Positions 1-8,520 of a stretch of DNA of 25,052 nt are shown in pieces (the first letter of the stretch is position 1; the number at the start of each line of letters is the position of its first letter). Source of the stretch: Bacteroidales bacterium. GTDB taxonomy: Bacteria; Bacteroidota; Bacteroidia; Bacteroidales; WCHB1-69. The notes below the pieces were generated by a model, which did not search any database, had not been told where the DNA came from, and saw only the letters and a program-made list of their open reading frames with translations. Where the stretch lies: contig JAISDH010000035.1 in the NCBI GenBank assembly GCA_031264975.1, forward strand, positions 1 to 25,052, written 5' to 3'. Both the position numbers and the translations under genes were made by a program.

Positions 1-2
1 TG

Positions 3-92
3 ACCGCCACAGACCGAACCTATCAACTTGCGCCGATTATTATAAATTCTTTAACCTTGTGCGTATTAATCTTTACTACTTTTCTAAAATAA
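3..92 (+). CDS. C-terminal tail of a probable Wza-like polysaccharide export protein (partial)
   Basis: An open frame enters from the left edge and stops at TAA 90-92, 10 bases before the next gene. It encodes about 29 residues ending in a hydrophobic helix (LAPIIINSLTLCVLIF) followed by TFLK. Bacteroidota outer-membrane polysaccharide export proteins often end in such a C-terminal hydrophobic segment and sit directly upstream of wzc, so position and composition fit. The piece is too short to identify by motif, and another frame ending at TAG 98-100 is also open. The call rests on context. Confidence 0.45.
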   Translation, partial: TATDRTYQLAPIIINSLTLCVLIFTTFLK

Positions 93-102
93 TTATTTAG
101 CT

Positions 103-2481
103 ATGGCCTTATCAACAGACGAGTTATATAAAGATATATCACCGGTCGAGGAATCTGCCGACTTCAAGAAAACTTTCTTTAAGTATTTGGCATATTGGAA
201 ATGGTTTGTGTGCTCTTTTGGCGTGTTTATATTGCTTGGAGGGGTTTATCTTTTCCTGGCCACGCCTCAATACCGGGTGCAGGCAAGTATTCTGATAAAG
301 GATGACAAGAAAATGGGAGCAGGCGCCGGCGCTGGTGTTTCCATGCTGGAAGAATTGGATTTGTTTTCCTCCAAGAAAGTAGTGGAAAATGAAATAGAAA
401 TTTTACGCTCTTACACCCTGATGGAAGAAGTGGTAAAAGACCTCAACCTGCAAGTAACTTATACCGTAAGGGATGGCCTGCGTAAAAAAGAGTTGTATAA
501 AAGCTTACCGGTAAAAATAGAAGTTATCTCACCTGCCGAATTGCTGTATGAAGCGCCTCTTCTGCTTCAATTTGAGGATGACAGGCTCCGGCTTGATAAT
601 AAGTTATATCCGGGGAATGCGCTTATCACCGAATCGTTCGGAAGCATTCGCACTATCGTGAATGATTCTTTGTCGCCGCTGTGGAAGGAGAAAACAATAG
701 AAGTAACTATAGTCCCCCGGGAAGCCATTATCGAAAGTTTACGCGAGAATTTAACAGTAGAGACTTCGGCGAAAGGAACGTCGGTGATTAATCTGTCATT
801 GCTGTCGCCTGTTCCCCAACGGGGACAAGACATCCTAAATCACCTTATCTCTGTTTACAATAAAGCGGCCATAGTGGATAAAAATAACTTGGCGGGTATT
901 ACGCTCGCCTTTATTGATGGGCGCTTGGATTTATTATCGGTTGATTTGCAGGGTGCCGAACAAAAAGTAGAAGAATTTAAATCGGCACAGGGTATTACCA
1001 ATATCAGCACTGAGGCCGAATTGTTTTTAAAAGCGGTACAGCAAAATGATATAGAGTTAAATCAGGTTAACATACAATTGGAGGTGCTTCAACACATCGA
1101 AAACTACGTGCTGTCGAATGAAAATAATGGCGGCACCACTCCGGCCACGCTGGGGCTTAGCGATCCCACTTTGCTCGCACTCATTGTTTCGCTTACCGAA
1201 GCCGAAACGGAACGGGTAAAAGCTCTGCACACGATGAAGTCGGCCAATCCGGCGATACAGGGACTTAATGACCAAATCAATGCGTTGAAACGCAATATTA
1301 TTGATAATATCCAAACGTTACGCCGCAGTCTTGAGATTACACAACGGAACCTTAAATCCGAAAATCGGCGCCTTGAGGTTATGATACACTCCATGCCTAA
1401 AAAAGAGCGCGAATTGGTGGACCTTACGCGGCAGAAAGAAATTAAAAATCAGTTGTACATCTATCTGCTTTCCAAGCGGGAAGAAACGGCCATTTCGTAT
1501 GCTTCCACAGTGTCTGATAGCCGCTTGATTGATGCGGCGCGCAGTACATTGCGGCCGGTAAAACCCAAGAAAAGCGTGGTGTTGCTGGTGTTCGGACTGA
1601 TAGGGTTGTTGCTTCCGGCAGTGGTGATGTGGGTGCTGGACTGGTTTGACAATAAAATCTCCTCGAAAGATGAAATTGAAAAAAATATAAAAAGTCCCGT
1701 TATCGGAGAAATTTCTTTTGTGGAGCAGGCTACCAAAATTTTATCCATGTCTAACAGTCGGAGCAAACATGCCGAGCAAATTCGTACATTACGTACAAAC
1801 CTTGAGTTTATGCAGGCCGGCGGCGGGATAAAAACGGTGCTCATCACGTCAAGCGTGAGCGGGGAAGGAAAATCATTCTTGTCGGCGAATTTGGGCGCCG
1901 CCCTGGCGGCCTTGAATAAAAAAGTAATCGTATTGGGCTTCGACCTTCGGAAACCCGGGCTACACAAAGTGTTTGGCATTGACAATGAAGAAGGCCTAAG
2001 CAACTATCTTGTTGGACAAACTGATTTGTCGCAGGTAATACGAAAGACGGAAATAGACAATATGGATATTATTACCTGTGGTCATATTCCACCAAACCCG
2101 CAGGAGCTGTTGCAGGGAGTTACGTTGCCCCGTTTATTTGAAGAACTGAGAACGCAATATGACTATATCATTGTGGATACGCCACCGGTGAGTTTGGTGA
2201 GCGATGCGATTATTTTAGATCGCCATGCCGATGTAACGGTATATGTCATACGGCAAAATTATACCCCAAAAGACAGGATTAAATTTATCAACGATATTTA
2301 CGAAACGAAGAAGTTGAAGAATTTCGGCATTGTTGTAAACGGTATCAGAGAAGAAAAATGGCATGGCTATTACCATTATTATTCCTACGGCTCTTATAAA
2401 TACTATGGAAAATATTATGGTGAAGACAATGCCGGAAAGAAAGGCCGCAAACGCAGGCACAAACACCATAAAGAGGAATAA
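103..2481 (+). CDS. Wzc-like polysaccharide co-polymerase / BY-type tyrosine autokinase
   Basis: This 792-residue inner-membrane protein would control chain length and export of the polysaccharide. An N-terminal membrane segment lies at about residues 31-52, followed by a Wzz-type periplasmic region with a long coiled-coil stretch (about 270-460) and a second membrane segment at about 490-512. The cytoplasmic kinase domain has Walker A SGEGKS (586-591), the BY-kinase Walker A' ending LGFDLRKPG (Asp614), and Walker B IIVDTPP (Asp692). The tail carries ten tyrosines between about 756 and 772 (GYYHYYSYGSYKYYGKYYG), the usual autophosphorylation cluster, then a basic KKGRKRRHKHHK end. Kinase and membrane parts are fused in one chain, as in proteobacterial Wzc. 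The length is normal. It starts just after the probable Wza gene and leads into the HAD and UpxY genes. Confidence 0.93.
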   Translation: MALSTDELYKDISPVEESADFKKTFFKYLAYWKWFVCSFGVFILLGGVYLFLATPQYRVQASILIKDDKKMGAGAGAGVSMLEELDLFSSKKVVENEIEILRSYTLMEEVVKDLNLQVTYTVRDGLRKKELYKSLPVKIEVISPAELLYEAPLLLQFEDDRLRLDNKLYPGNALITESFGSIRTIVNDSLSPLWKEKTIEVTIVPREAIIESLRENLTVETSAKGTSVINLSLLSPVPQRGQDILNHLISVYNKAAIVDKNNLAGITLAFIDGRLDLLSVDLQGAEQKVEEFKSAQGITNISTEAELFLKAVQQNDIELNQVNIQLEVLQHIENYVLSNENNGGTTPATLGLSDPTLLALIVSLTEAETERVKALHTMKSANPAIQGLNDQINALKRNIIDNIQTLRRSLEITQRNLKSENRRLEVMIHSMPKKERELVDLTRQKEIKNQLYIYLLSKREETAISYASTVSDSRLIDAARSTLRPVKPKKSVVLLVFGLIGLLLPAVVMWVLDWFDNKISSKDEIEKNIKSPVIGEISFVEQATKILSMSNSRSKHAEQIRTLRTNLEFMQAGGGIKTVLITSSVSGEGKSFLSANLGAALAALNKKVIVLGFDLRKPGLHKVFGIDNEEGLSNYLVGQTDLSQVIRKTEIDNMDIITCGHIPPNPQELLQGVTLPRLFEELRTQYDYIIVDTPPVSLVSDAIILDRHADVTVYVIRQNYTPKDRIKFINDIYETKKLKNFGIVVNGIREEKWHGYYHYYSYGSYKYYGKYYGEDNAGKKGRKRRHKHHKEE

Positions 2482-2497
2482 ATCTTAACATTTAGTT

Positions 2498-2887
2498 GTG
2501 GATATAGTTATTGATTTCGATGGCACATGCGTAACCCATAATTACCCGGATATAGGCAAGGAAATTGGCGCTACCCCGGTGCTCCGCGAATTGGTTGATG
2601 CAGGCCATCGGCTGATTCTTTTTACCATGCGGTGCAACGATAAAAAGAAAAAAAATAGCACGTTGGACGCTGCCCTGGCTTGGTTTCATGAACGCGACAT
2701 TCCTTTGTATGGGGTTCAGGTCAATCCCGGGCAGAAACTTTGGACACTGTCGCCCAAAGCGTATGGCGACCTGTACATTGATGATACGGCGTTGGGCTGC
2801 CCGCTTATTTTTCCCGAAGAAGCCCCTCCTTATGTGGACTGGCGGGAAGTACGGCGGATATTGGCAACCATGGAGGTGTTACCATGA
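2498..2887 (+). CDS. small HAD-superfamily hydrolase
   Basis: This 129-residue protein has the HAD core without a cap domain. Motif I is DFDGT with nucleophile and acid Asp6 and Asp8. Motif II is the Thr of FTMR (Thr43), motif III is probably Lys87, and motif IV is the pair in YIDD (Asp95, Asp96). It is therefore probably a Mg-dependent phosphatase, with unknown substrate. The start is GTG at 2498, 16 bases after the wzc stop; no in-frame ATG precedes motif I. Its stop overlaps the next start in an ATGA arrangement, so it is translationally coupled to the UpxY gene. Small HAD hydrolases of this kind recur near Bacteroides capsule loci, but their role is not established; phosphosugar or phosphotyrosine chemistry is only a guess. 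Confidence 0.8.
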   Translation: MDIVIDFDGTCVTHNYPDIGKEIGATPVLRELVDAGHRLILFTMRCNDKKKKNSTLDAALAWFHERDIPLYGVQVNPGQKLWTLSPKAYGDLYIDDTALGCPLIFPEEAPPYVDWREVRRILATMEVLP

Positions 2888-3423
2888 TTGAATGTTCGGC
2901 AAACGGTAAAAAATGGTACGTGCTCTACACAGCGCCCCGCGCTGAAAAACAAGTAGTGCAACGTCTGAAAAAAGAAGGCATAACTGCCTTTTTGCCGCTT
3001 CATTTGTCGCCTCGCCGTTGGTCTGACCGCATTAAGCTGATAGAGATTCCCCTTTTTTCGTCGTATGTTTTTATTTATACACAGGAACCGCTCCTTCACC
3101 GTATGATTGCATTGCAAGGCGTGTCGCATGTGGTGTACTATGATGGAAAACCGGCTGTGATCAGGGAAAGTGAAATCACGGCCATTCAGCAGTTCTTGGA
3201 ACAGGCGCGGGCCAATGAATTAAATTATCAACCCGATGAAAAGGTGCTTATTGCCTGTGGCCCTTTAAAGAATATTTCGGGAGAAATTAAGAGAATTGGT
3301 AAAACACATATCATACTTCATCTTGAACAAATTGGCCTGACGGTCACTGTGGCTTTCGACCAGATTAAGAAATTTGAAAACTATTGTGGTGAAAAAAAAT
3401 CACAAAAAAACAAGAATATTTGA
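2884..3423 (+). CDS. UpxY-type transcription antiterminator (NusG-like)
   Basis: This 179-residue protein has an N-terminal NusG (NGN) domain, about residues 10-105, opening with KWYVLYTAPRAEKQVVQRL and including PLFSSYVFIY. A C-terminal KOW-like domain follows at about 117-165 (GPLKNISGEIKRIG). The length matches the UpxY family of Bacteroides capsule loci. Those proteins bind elongating RNA polymerase at the 5' leader of their own locus and prevent premature termination in the long operon downstream. Here the gene sits directly before a 234-base untranslated leader with hairpins and then the biosynthetic genes, the expected arrangement. No UpxZ-like partner is visible nearby. The C-terminal tail is lysine-rich. 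The start ATG overlaps the upstream stop. Confidence 0.9.
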   Translation: MIECSANGKKWYVLYTAPRAEKQVVQRLKKEGITAFLPLHLSPRRWSDRIKLIEIPLFSSYVFIYTQEPLLHRMIALQGVSHVVYYDGKPAVIRESEITAIQQFLEQARANELNYQPDEKVLIACGPLKNISGEIKRIGKTHIILHLEQIGLTVTVAFDQIKKFENYCGEKKSQKNKNI

Positions 3424-3657
3424 TATTTTTTTGTAAATTCGCCACACCAATTAAATGACCTGATTTCTACGGGTTAGTTTATTCCTCTTATGGGAGTGAC
3501 CAAATCAAGGTGTATCAAAACAGTAACTGCCAAACCAGCGTAATCGGATAAGGAACGTTGTGCTATTGGAGGTTGAAACATAAACCACCAAGTCGAAGAA
3601 GTCGCACAAGGATAGTCTGAAACATGATTTTTGGGATTTAAAAAATTAAACTAATTT
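3424..3657 (+). promoter_or_regulatory. non-coding leader with two hairpins between the UpxY gene and the biosynthetic operon
   Basis: No convincing coding frame exists here. Two hairpins can be folded by eye. In the first, GGTTA (3472-3476) pairs with TGACC (3497-3501), and CTCT (3485-3488) pairs with GGAG (3493-3496) around a TATG loop. In the second, TTGGAGGTT (3566-3574) pairs with AACCACCAA (3583-3591), giving eight base pairs with one A-A mismatch and an 8-base loop. A leader of this kind is the established site of action for UpxY proteins. I see no clear TAnnTTTG promoter box with a matching -33 box; TAAATTCG at 3434-3441 is a weak match. Transcription may simply continue from the upstream genes. 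An RNA family known near Bacteroides exopolysaccharide genes (Bacteroides-1) is worth comparing. Confidence 0.5.
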
Positions 3658-5469
3658 ATGATTTCTATTACTGATAAAGTTCAATGTTGTGGCTGCAACG
3701 CTTGCGGCGATATTTGCGGATACAACGCCATAACCTTCGTAACGGATATGGAAGGCTTTTGGTATCCAGAAATCGCAAAGGACAAATGTACGGATTGCGG
3801 TTTGTGTGAAAAAGTATGTCCCATAATCAATATAAAAGAATTAAAGAAGAATGATCTGGAAAAACCGGACTGTTATGCTGCCAAACACAAAAATTTGGAG
3901 GTTGTATTTGACAGTACTTCCGGTGGACTTTTTTCCGCATTAGCAGAGAAAATGTATAAAGAAGGAGGATATGTGGGCGGTGCTATTTATGATGAAAATT
4001 TCGATGTACATCATTATATTTCTAATAGCAAGCAGGATTTAGTTCGTTTACGCAGCTCAAAATATCAGCAAAGCAATTTAATAGGGTTTTATGATCAGGT
4101 ACGCAAGATATTGAAAGCCGGAGAGAAAGTTCTCGTCTGCGGGTGTCCTTGTCAAATGGCAGCATTACGTGCTTTTTTGAAAAAAGATCACGAAAATTTA
4201 ATCATTGTCGATTTTATTTGCCGTGGCATTAATTCCCCTTGGGTGAACAGAAAGTATAGAGAATCACTTGAAAAGAAATACAGGTCTGCGATAGTTTGGG
4301 AAAAAGCTAAAAATAAGGAGTTAGGGTGGAGAAACCTGACAAGAAAATTTTGCTTTGTCGATGGACGGAAAGTTTATATAACCAAAGACGAAAGTTTATT
4401 TAACCGGGGCTATCTGCATACGAATGCCTTCTGTCGTCCTTCGTGCTACAGCTGTCAATTTAAAGGATTTCCTCGTATGGCTGATATTACGCTGGCTGAT
4501 TTTTGGAGAATAGAAAAGGTGGATAAATCAATGGATGATAATCTTGGCACCTCGCTTGTTATGCTTAATTCGAAAAAGGGACAGATTTACTATGAGACCA
4601 TTCAACAAAAAATCAAATCGGTGGAAGTTCCTTTTGAGTCTGCTCTTGCAGGTAATCCGGCTTTGGTAAAACCATTAGGTCCTCCTAAAATAAACAGGGA
4701 AGAGTTCTTTAAAGATTTGCAGAATAGCGATTTTATGGCTGTTGCGAATAAATATTTTCCGTTTGTTCCTTCTAAAAAACAATATTTGAAAAAATTGATA
4801 TCCGGATACTGGTATATCTGCAAATCGTTACAATTCAGGATTCGTCCTTTCTGTCAGTTTATATGCTACAATTTCCTCCGGAAAAATATTAAAACAAATA
4901 AAGCCAACACAGGATATTTGATACCAACGCCATATACAGTTATACAAATTGGAAAAAAAGCAAATGTTCAGCTAAACGCACGATTAAGCGTGGGGGCAAA
5001 GAAGTTCCGAAAGTCAAAATTGGAAACGAGATTGCTGATTGATGATGGCGGAACGCTAATCATCAACGGCCGGTTTGTGTTTGGATATGGCTCCGATATA
5101 GAGGTTTTCAATGGCGGACAGCTACTGATTGGAGGAATACTTGGAGGCGGAACCAATATGAATACCACAATAATATGTGCCGAGAGGATTGAAATAGGCG
5201 GGCATGTTATGATGGGAAGAAATATAACCATAAGAGATAATAATGGTGGACACTATTTGTCGCAGCAGGGATATAAGAATACCCGGTCTGTTGTTATTGG
5301 AAATCACGTATGGCTATGTGAGGGTTGCACTATTATGCCGGGAGTAAAAATAGGAGACGGCGCCATTGTTGGCGCTCATGCAGTGGTTTATGCTAATGTT
5401 CCGGCATACTCATTGGTGTTGGGAAATCCGGCAAAAGTCGTTCAGACAGATATTTTCTGGAAATATTAG
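3658..5469 (+). CDS. fusion: F420H2 dehydrogenase/hydrogenase beta-subunit-like protein + left-handed beta-helix acyltransferase
   Basis: This is a 603-residue two-part protein. The N-terminal part has two 4Fe-4S motifs: Cys10/13/16/20, and Cys44/47/50/54 in KCTDCGLCEKVCP. The FrhB/FpoF-like N- and C-terminal domains follow to about residue 370. Such proteins occur often in Bacteroidota polysaccharide loci next to pyruvyl transferases; their reaction there is not known. From about residue 415 the chain becomes a complete hexapeptide-repeat acyltransferase. It has the preceding strand region (ETRLLIDDGGTLIING), a candidate catalytic His532 in DNNGGHY, and an ending with GDGAIVGAHAVV and LGNPAKVV. 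The two parts are usually separate genes; here they share one frame with no internal stop. It is the first gene after the leader and lies 47 bases upstream of the acyl carrier protein gene, so the acyltransferase half may use an ACP-bound donor, as LpxA and LpxD do. Confidence 0.87.
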   Translation: MISITDKVQCCGCNACGDICGYNAITFVTDMEGFWYPEIAKDKCTDCGLCEKVCPIINIKELKKNDLEKPDCYAAKHKNLEVVFDSTSGGLFSALAEKMYKEGGYVGGAIYDENFDVHHYISNSKQDLVRLRSSKYQQSNLIGFYDQVRKILKAGEKVLVCGCPCQMAALRAFLKKDHENLIIVDFICRGINSPWVNRKYRESLEKKYRSAIVWEKAKNKELGWRNLTRKFCFVDGRKVYITKDESLFNRGYLHTNAFCRPSCYSCQFKGFPRMADITLADFWRIEKVDKSMDDNLGTSLVMLNSKKGQIYYETIQQKIKSVEVPFESALAGNPALVKPLGPPKINREEFFKDLQNSDFMAVANKYFPFVPSKKQYLKKLISGYWYICKSLQFRIRPFCQFICYNFLRKNIKTNKANTGYLIPTPYTVIQIGKKANVQLNARLSVGAKKFRKSKLETRLLIDDGGTLIINGRFVFGYGSDIEVFNGGQLLIGGILGGGTNMNTTIICAERIEIGGHVMMGRNITIRDNNGGHYLSQQGYKNTRSVVIGNHVWLCEGCTIMPGVKIGDGAIVGAHAVVYANVPAYSLVLGNPAKVVQTDIFWKY

Positions 5470-5516
5470 AATATATATAATGCTATTTAAATTACTAATT
5501 ATTAAATTTTTATTTT

Positions 5517-5747
5517 ATGGAATTACAAGAATTTATTGAAAAATTTGCTGCACAGTTTGATGAAACCGATGCAAGCGCTTTTACTCCTGAAACTGAGTTC
5601 AAGGCATTAGATGAATGGTCGTCTTTAACAGCGTTATCAATCATTTCAATGGTGGACGAAGAGTATGAAGTTTTATTGAAAGGGAATGATATTGTTAATG
5701 CGGAAACAATTGATGATTTATATCAAATTGTAAAAAGTAAAAGGTAA
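5517..5747 (+). CDS. acyl carrier protein
   Basis: This 76-residue acidic protein has the size and helix pattern of an acyl carrier protein. The 4'-phosphopantetheine site is Ser36 in EWSSLTALSII, where the usual DSL is SSL. The attachment serine and following leucine are kept, and the helix after it (IISMVDEEYEV) matches the recognition helix. A phosphopantetheinyl transferase would have to act from elsewhere in the genome. It heads the acyl-building cassette, 15 bases before the first ketoreductase. It differs from a housekeeping AcpP, whose site reads GADSLDTVE, so it is probably a dedicated carrier for the neighbouring condensing enzymes. Confidence 0.9.
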   Translation: MELQEFIEKFAAQFDETDASAFTPETEFKALDEWSSLTALSIISMVDEEYEVLLKGNDIVNAETIDDLYQIVKSKR

Positions 5748-5762
5748 TATAAATAATATATC

Positions 5763-6509
5763 ATGTCATACAATCCTTTTTCTTTAGATGGTAAAATCAC
5801 CCTGATTACAGGCGCCTCATCGGGTATAGGGCAGGCTACGGCAATTGAATGTTCAAAAATGGGTGCTAAAGTAATTATTACCGCCCGCAATGAAGAACGC
5901 CTTAACGAAACCTTTGCGCAGCTCGAAGGCGACGGTCATCAAAAAATTATTGCCGACTTGACGATACCGGAAGATTTGGACAGATTGATCGAATCTATTC
6001 CACAATTAGATGGCTTAGTTAACAATGCGGGAGTAATAAAAACATTACCACTAAAATTTATTAATGAACATGATCTTATAAATATATTAAATATCAACAC
6101 TTTTACACCTGTATTTTTAACTCAACGGTGTATAAAAAAGAAGAAATTCAGCAAAAAAGCATCTATTGTTTTTTCATCCTCAGTAGGAGGTGTTTATAAA
6201 GTAAGTCTGGGAAATAGCATGTATGAAATGTCCAAAAACGCTATCGACGCATTTATGAGAAGTGCTGCCTTGGAGTTGGCTCATAATGGCATTAGATGTA
6301 ATAGCGTTAACCCCGGAATGATTGAAACTCCGCTTATACATAGAGGCACTTATTCAGAAGAAGATAGAAGGAAAGATATTGAAAAATATCCATTAAAAAA
6401 GTATGGGCAACCACAGGAAGTTGCTTTTGGTATTATCTATTTGTTATCCGACGCTTCTGCATGGGTGACTGGTACAAGTTTGAAAATTGATGGAGGAGTA
6501 ACACTTTAA
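5763..6509 (+). CDS. short-chain dehydrogenase, FabG-like 3-oxoacyl-ACP reductase (first copy)
   Basis: This 248-residue classical SDR would reduce a 3-oxoacyl-ACP to the 3-hydroxyacyl-ACP with NAD(P)H. The dinucleotide motif is TGASSGIG (16-23), the structural motif NNAG (87-90), and the catalytic set is Ser139/140, Tyr154 and Lys158 (YEMSK). The C-terminus has the usual WVTGTSLKIDGGVTL. Arg42 in TARNEERL suggests NADPH preference. The length is typical of FabG. It lies between the ACP gene and the malonyl transferase gene, with only two bases to the latter. A clear paralogue of the same length lies at 8521-9267; both begin with an NPFSL-G-K segment, so the pair probably arose by duplication. 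Confidence 0.88.
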   Translation: MSYNPFSLDGKITLITGASSGIGQATAIECSKMGAKVIITARNEERLNETFAQLEGDGHQKIIADLTIPEDLDRLIESIPQLDGLVNNAGVIKTLPLKFINEHDLINILNINTFTPVFLTQRCIKKKKFSKKASIVFSSSVGGVYKVSLGNSMYEMSKNAIDAFMRSAALELAHNGIRCNSVNPGMIETPLIHRGTYSEEDRRKDIEKYPLKKYGQPQEVAFGIIYLLSDASAWVTGTSLKIDGGVTL

Positions 6510-6511
6510 AT

Positions 6512-7456
6512 ATGAAAGCATTTATTTTTCCGGGACAAGGTTGTCAAATAGCAGGAATGGGAAAGGAGCTATATAAGCATTTCCCTGTAGCACGAGAAAT
6601 GTTTGAGAGAGCTAATGATTTTTTAGGAAGAAAAATAACAGAAGTCATGTTTAATGAAGAGGCAGAAAGTTTGTCTGAAACTAAAAATACTCAACCGGCT
6701 GTCTTTATTTACGAAGTTGTTTTAGCCTTGACCCAAAGTGAACTACAACCGGACGCTGTTGCCGGACATTCGCTCGGTGAGTTTGCTGCTTTGGTAGTTA
6801 ATAAAACAATATCTTTCGAGGATGGGTTAAACTTAGTGTCAAATAGGGCGACTATTGCACAGATAGTTTGCGAAAAATACAAAACAGCGATGGCTGCAAT
6901 TATAGGCTTGTCTGATGAATATATTGCAAAACGGATAGCTGAAATAGCGAATGAATCGGGCGAGCAAATCTACTTTGCAAACTATAATGGTCCCGGACAG
7001 GTAGTAATTACCGGTTCAAAGAATGGTATCCGGCTGGCATGCAAGGCGTTTAAAAACGAGGGAGCCAAAAAGGCAGTTCCCCTGCTTATCGGAGGCTCTT
7101 TTCATTCGCCTTATATGAAAGATGCCGAAATAGAATTAAGTAAAATTATTGACAAAACTTCATTTTCAACTCCTTCTATTCCGGTTTACCAATGTGTGGA
7201 TGCCAAACCCCATACCGACCCGGAGGAAATAAAAGAAAATTTGAAAAAACATATTACCCATCCGGTACGCTGGACGTCTATGGTGCACAATATGGTGGAA
7301 GATGGAATAGCGACATTTTATGAGGTAGGTACAGACGACACTTTACAAAAAATTGTAGCAAGGATGTATCCTGACATAACAGTTGCCTCTCTTTGGTCAA
7401 TTAAAACTTACAGTAAAATTAGCAAGAAGGAATACAATATAATGGGAGGAAAATAA
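6512..7456 (+). CDS. FabD-like malonyl-CoA:ACP transacylase
   Basis: This 314-residue protein has the full acyltransferase pattern: FPGQGCQ at the N-terminus (oxyanion hole), nucleophile Ser87 in GHSLGE, and catalytic His198 in GGSFHSPYM. Arg112 in VSNRATIAQ aligns with E. coli FabD Arg117, the residue that holds the malonyl carboxylate, so malonyl-CoA is the likely substrate. It would load the extender unit on the dedicated ACP. The length is normal for FabD. The last base of its TAA stop is the first base of the next ATG, showing tight coupling with the first KAS III. A second FabD in a capsule locus is surplus to housekeeping needs, which marks it as a pathway enzyme. Confidence 0.9.
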   Translation: MKAFIFPGQGCQIAGMGKELYKHFPVAREMFERANDFLGRKITEVMFNEEAESLSETKNTQPAVFIYEVVLALTQSELQPDAVAGHSLGEFAALVVNKTISFEDGLNLVSNRATIAQIVCEKYKTAMAAIIGLSDEYIAKRIAEIANESGEQIYFANYNGPGQVVITGSKNGIRLACKAFKNEGAKKAVPLLIGGSFHSPYMKDAEIELSKIIDKTSFSTPSIPVYQCVDAKPHTDPEEIKENLKKHITHPVRWTSMVHNMVEDGIATFYEVGTDDTLQKIVARMYPDITVASLWSIKTYSKISKKEYNIMGGK

Positions 7457-8517
7457 TGGCTTATGTCGATATAAAAAATGTAAAAATAGCAGGTGTGGCA
7501 GCTTGTGTGCCTTCGAATGTTTCAGAAAATAAAGAAACTAATATTATATCAAAAAATGAAATTAATAAATATATAGAAACTGTAGGTGTGGAAAGAAAAC
7601 ATTGGGTCAAGCATGATGGGTCGATATGTACTTCAGATTTATGCGTAAAAGCAGCAGAAAAACTGTTGATAGATTTAGCATGGGCAAAAGACGATATTAA
7701 TGTATTGGTTTTTGTTTGCCAAACACCCGATTATAAGATGCCTGCCACGGCTTGTCTTATTCAGGAACGATTAGCATTGCCAACAACATGTATTGCTTTT
7801 GATGTCAATTTAGGTTGTTCCGGCTTTGTATATGGTTTATCTATTATTAGTGGCTTACTATCTTCCACTAACATAAAAGGCCTTTTGCTTGTTGGCAATA
7901 CACAATCGTACTATGCCAGCCCTGAAGATAAAAGTTATTATTTACTTGCCGGAGATGCAGGCTGCGCTATTGCTCTTGAATACAATACTGTAAAACAGGA
8001 TGTTATTCAACTGAATCTTAAAACAATGGGGGCAGGGAAAGATTTTTTGATTGTACCGGATGGAGGATTCCGGAATCCTGTTTCAATGGAATCATTTAAA
8101 ATGAAAGAGTACGAGAAAGGTATAAAACGATCTAATCTTCATTTACACATGAATGGCATAGAAGTCTTCTCTTTTGCCATTTCATCTGTACCTAAAGCAT
8201 TTGAAGAACTATTTGAATATTTTAGTATAGACCCGTCAAAATCCGATTATTTGTTGATTCACCAAGCAAATAAATTAATATGTGAAAAAATACGCAAAAA
8301 ATTAAAGTTTGAAGTGGAACGAACACCAACTAATATTAAAGATTTTGGCAATACCAGTGGGACATCTATTCCTTTATTAATGGTGACAAATTTAAAAAAA
8401 GAATTGGAAACAAAACCGTTGAATTTATTATGCGCCGGATTTGGAATAGGACTTTCTTGGGGCACGGCACGCATAACGACAGACAAAATAGTAGTACCGG
8501 AACTTTTATTTTTATAA
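7456..8517 (+). CDS. 3-oxoacyl-ACP synthase III-like condensing enzyme (first copy)
   Basis: This 353-residue thiolase-fold enzyme has the complete KAS III triad: Cys121 in NLGCSGFVYG, His269 in LLIHQAN and Asn299 in FGNTSGTS. It would condense an acyl-CoA or acyl-ACP starter with malonyl-ACP to give a 3-oxoacyl-ACP. The usual FabH feature GDGAGA is replaced by GDAGCAIALE (166-175). It resembles the FabH-like enzymes of specialised pathways more than housekeeping FabH. It sits between the malonyl transferase and the second ketoreductase. The second copy at 9275-10333 has nearly the same length and layout. Which copy uses acetyl-CoA and which extends a hydroxyacyl chain cannot be read from the sequence. 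Confidence 0.88.
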   Translation: MAYVDIKNVKIAGVAACVPSNVSENKETNIISKNEINKYIETVGVERKHWVKHDGSICTSDLCVKAAEKLLIDLAWAKDDINVLVFVCQTPDYKMPATACLIQERLALPTTCIAFDVNLGCSGFVYGLSIISGLLSSTNIKGLLLVGNTQSYYASPEDKSYYLLAGDAGCAIALEYNTVKQDVIQLNLKTMGAGKDFLIVPDGGFRNPVSMESFKMKEYEKGIKRSNLHLHMNGIEVFSFAISSVPKAFEELFEYFSIDPSKSDYLLIHQANKLICEKIRKKLKFEVERTPTNIKDFGNTSGTSIPLLMVTNLKKELETKPLNLLCAGFGIGLSWGTARITTDKIVVPELLFL

Positions 8518-8520
8518 AAT

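Noticed and set aside
1461..2003. 180-residue minus-strand frame inside the Wzc gene
   Set aside because: It is the shadow of a gene with clear kinase motifs on the + strand and shows no recognisable motif.
2688..2891. 67-residue + frame overlapping the HAD gene
   Set aside because: It overlaps the HAD motif IV region in another frame and has no motif of its own.
3424..3657. tRNA or group II intron fragment in the leader
   Set aside because: No cloverleaf, TPsiC-like arm or intron domain V hairpin can be seen.
4909..5469. Separate acyltransferase gene downstream of the FrhB-like gene
   Set aside because: The reading frame is continuous from 3658 with no stop, so the sequence supports a fusion rather than two genes.
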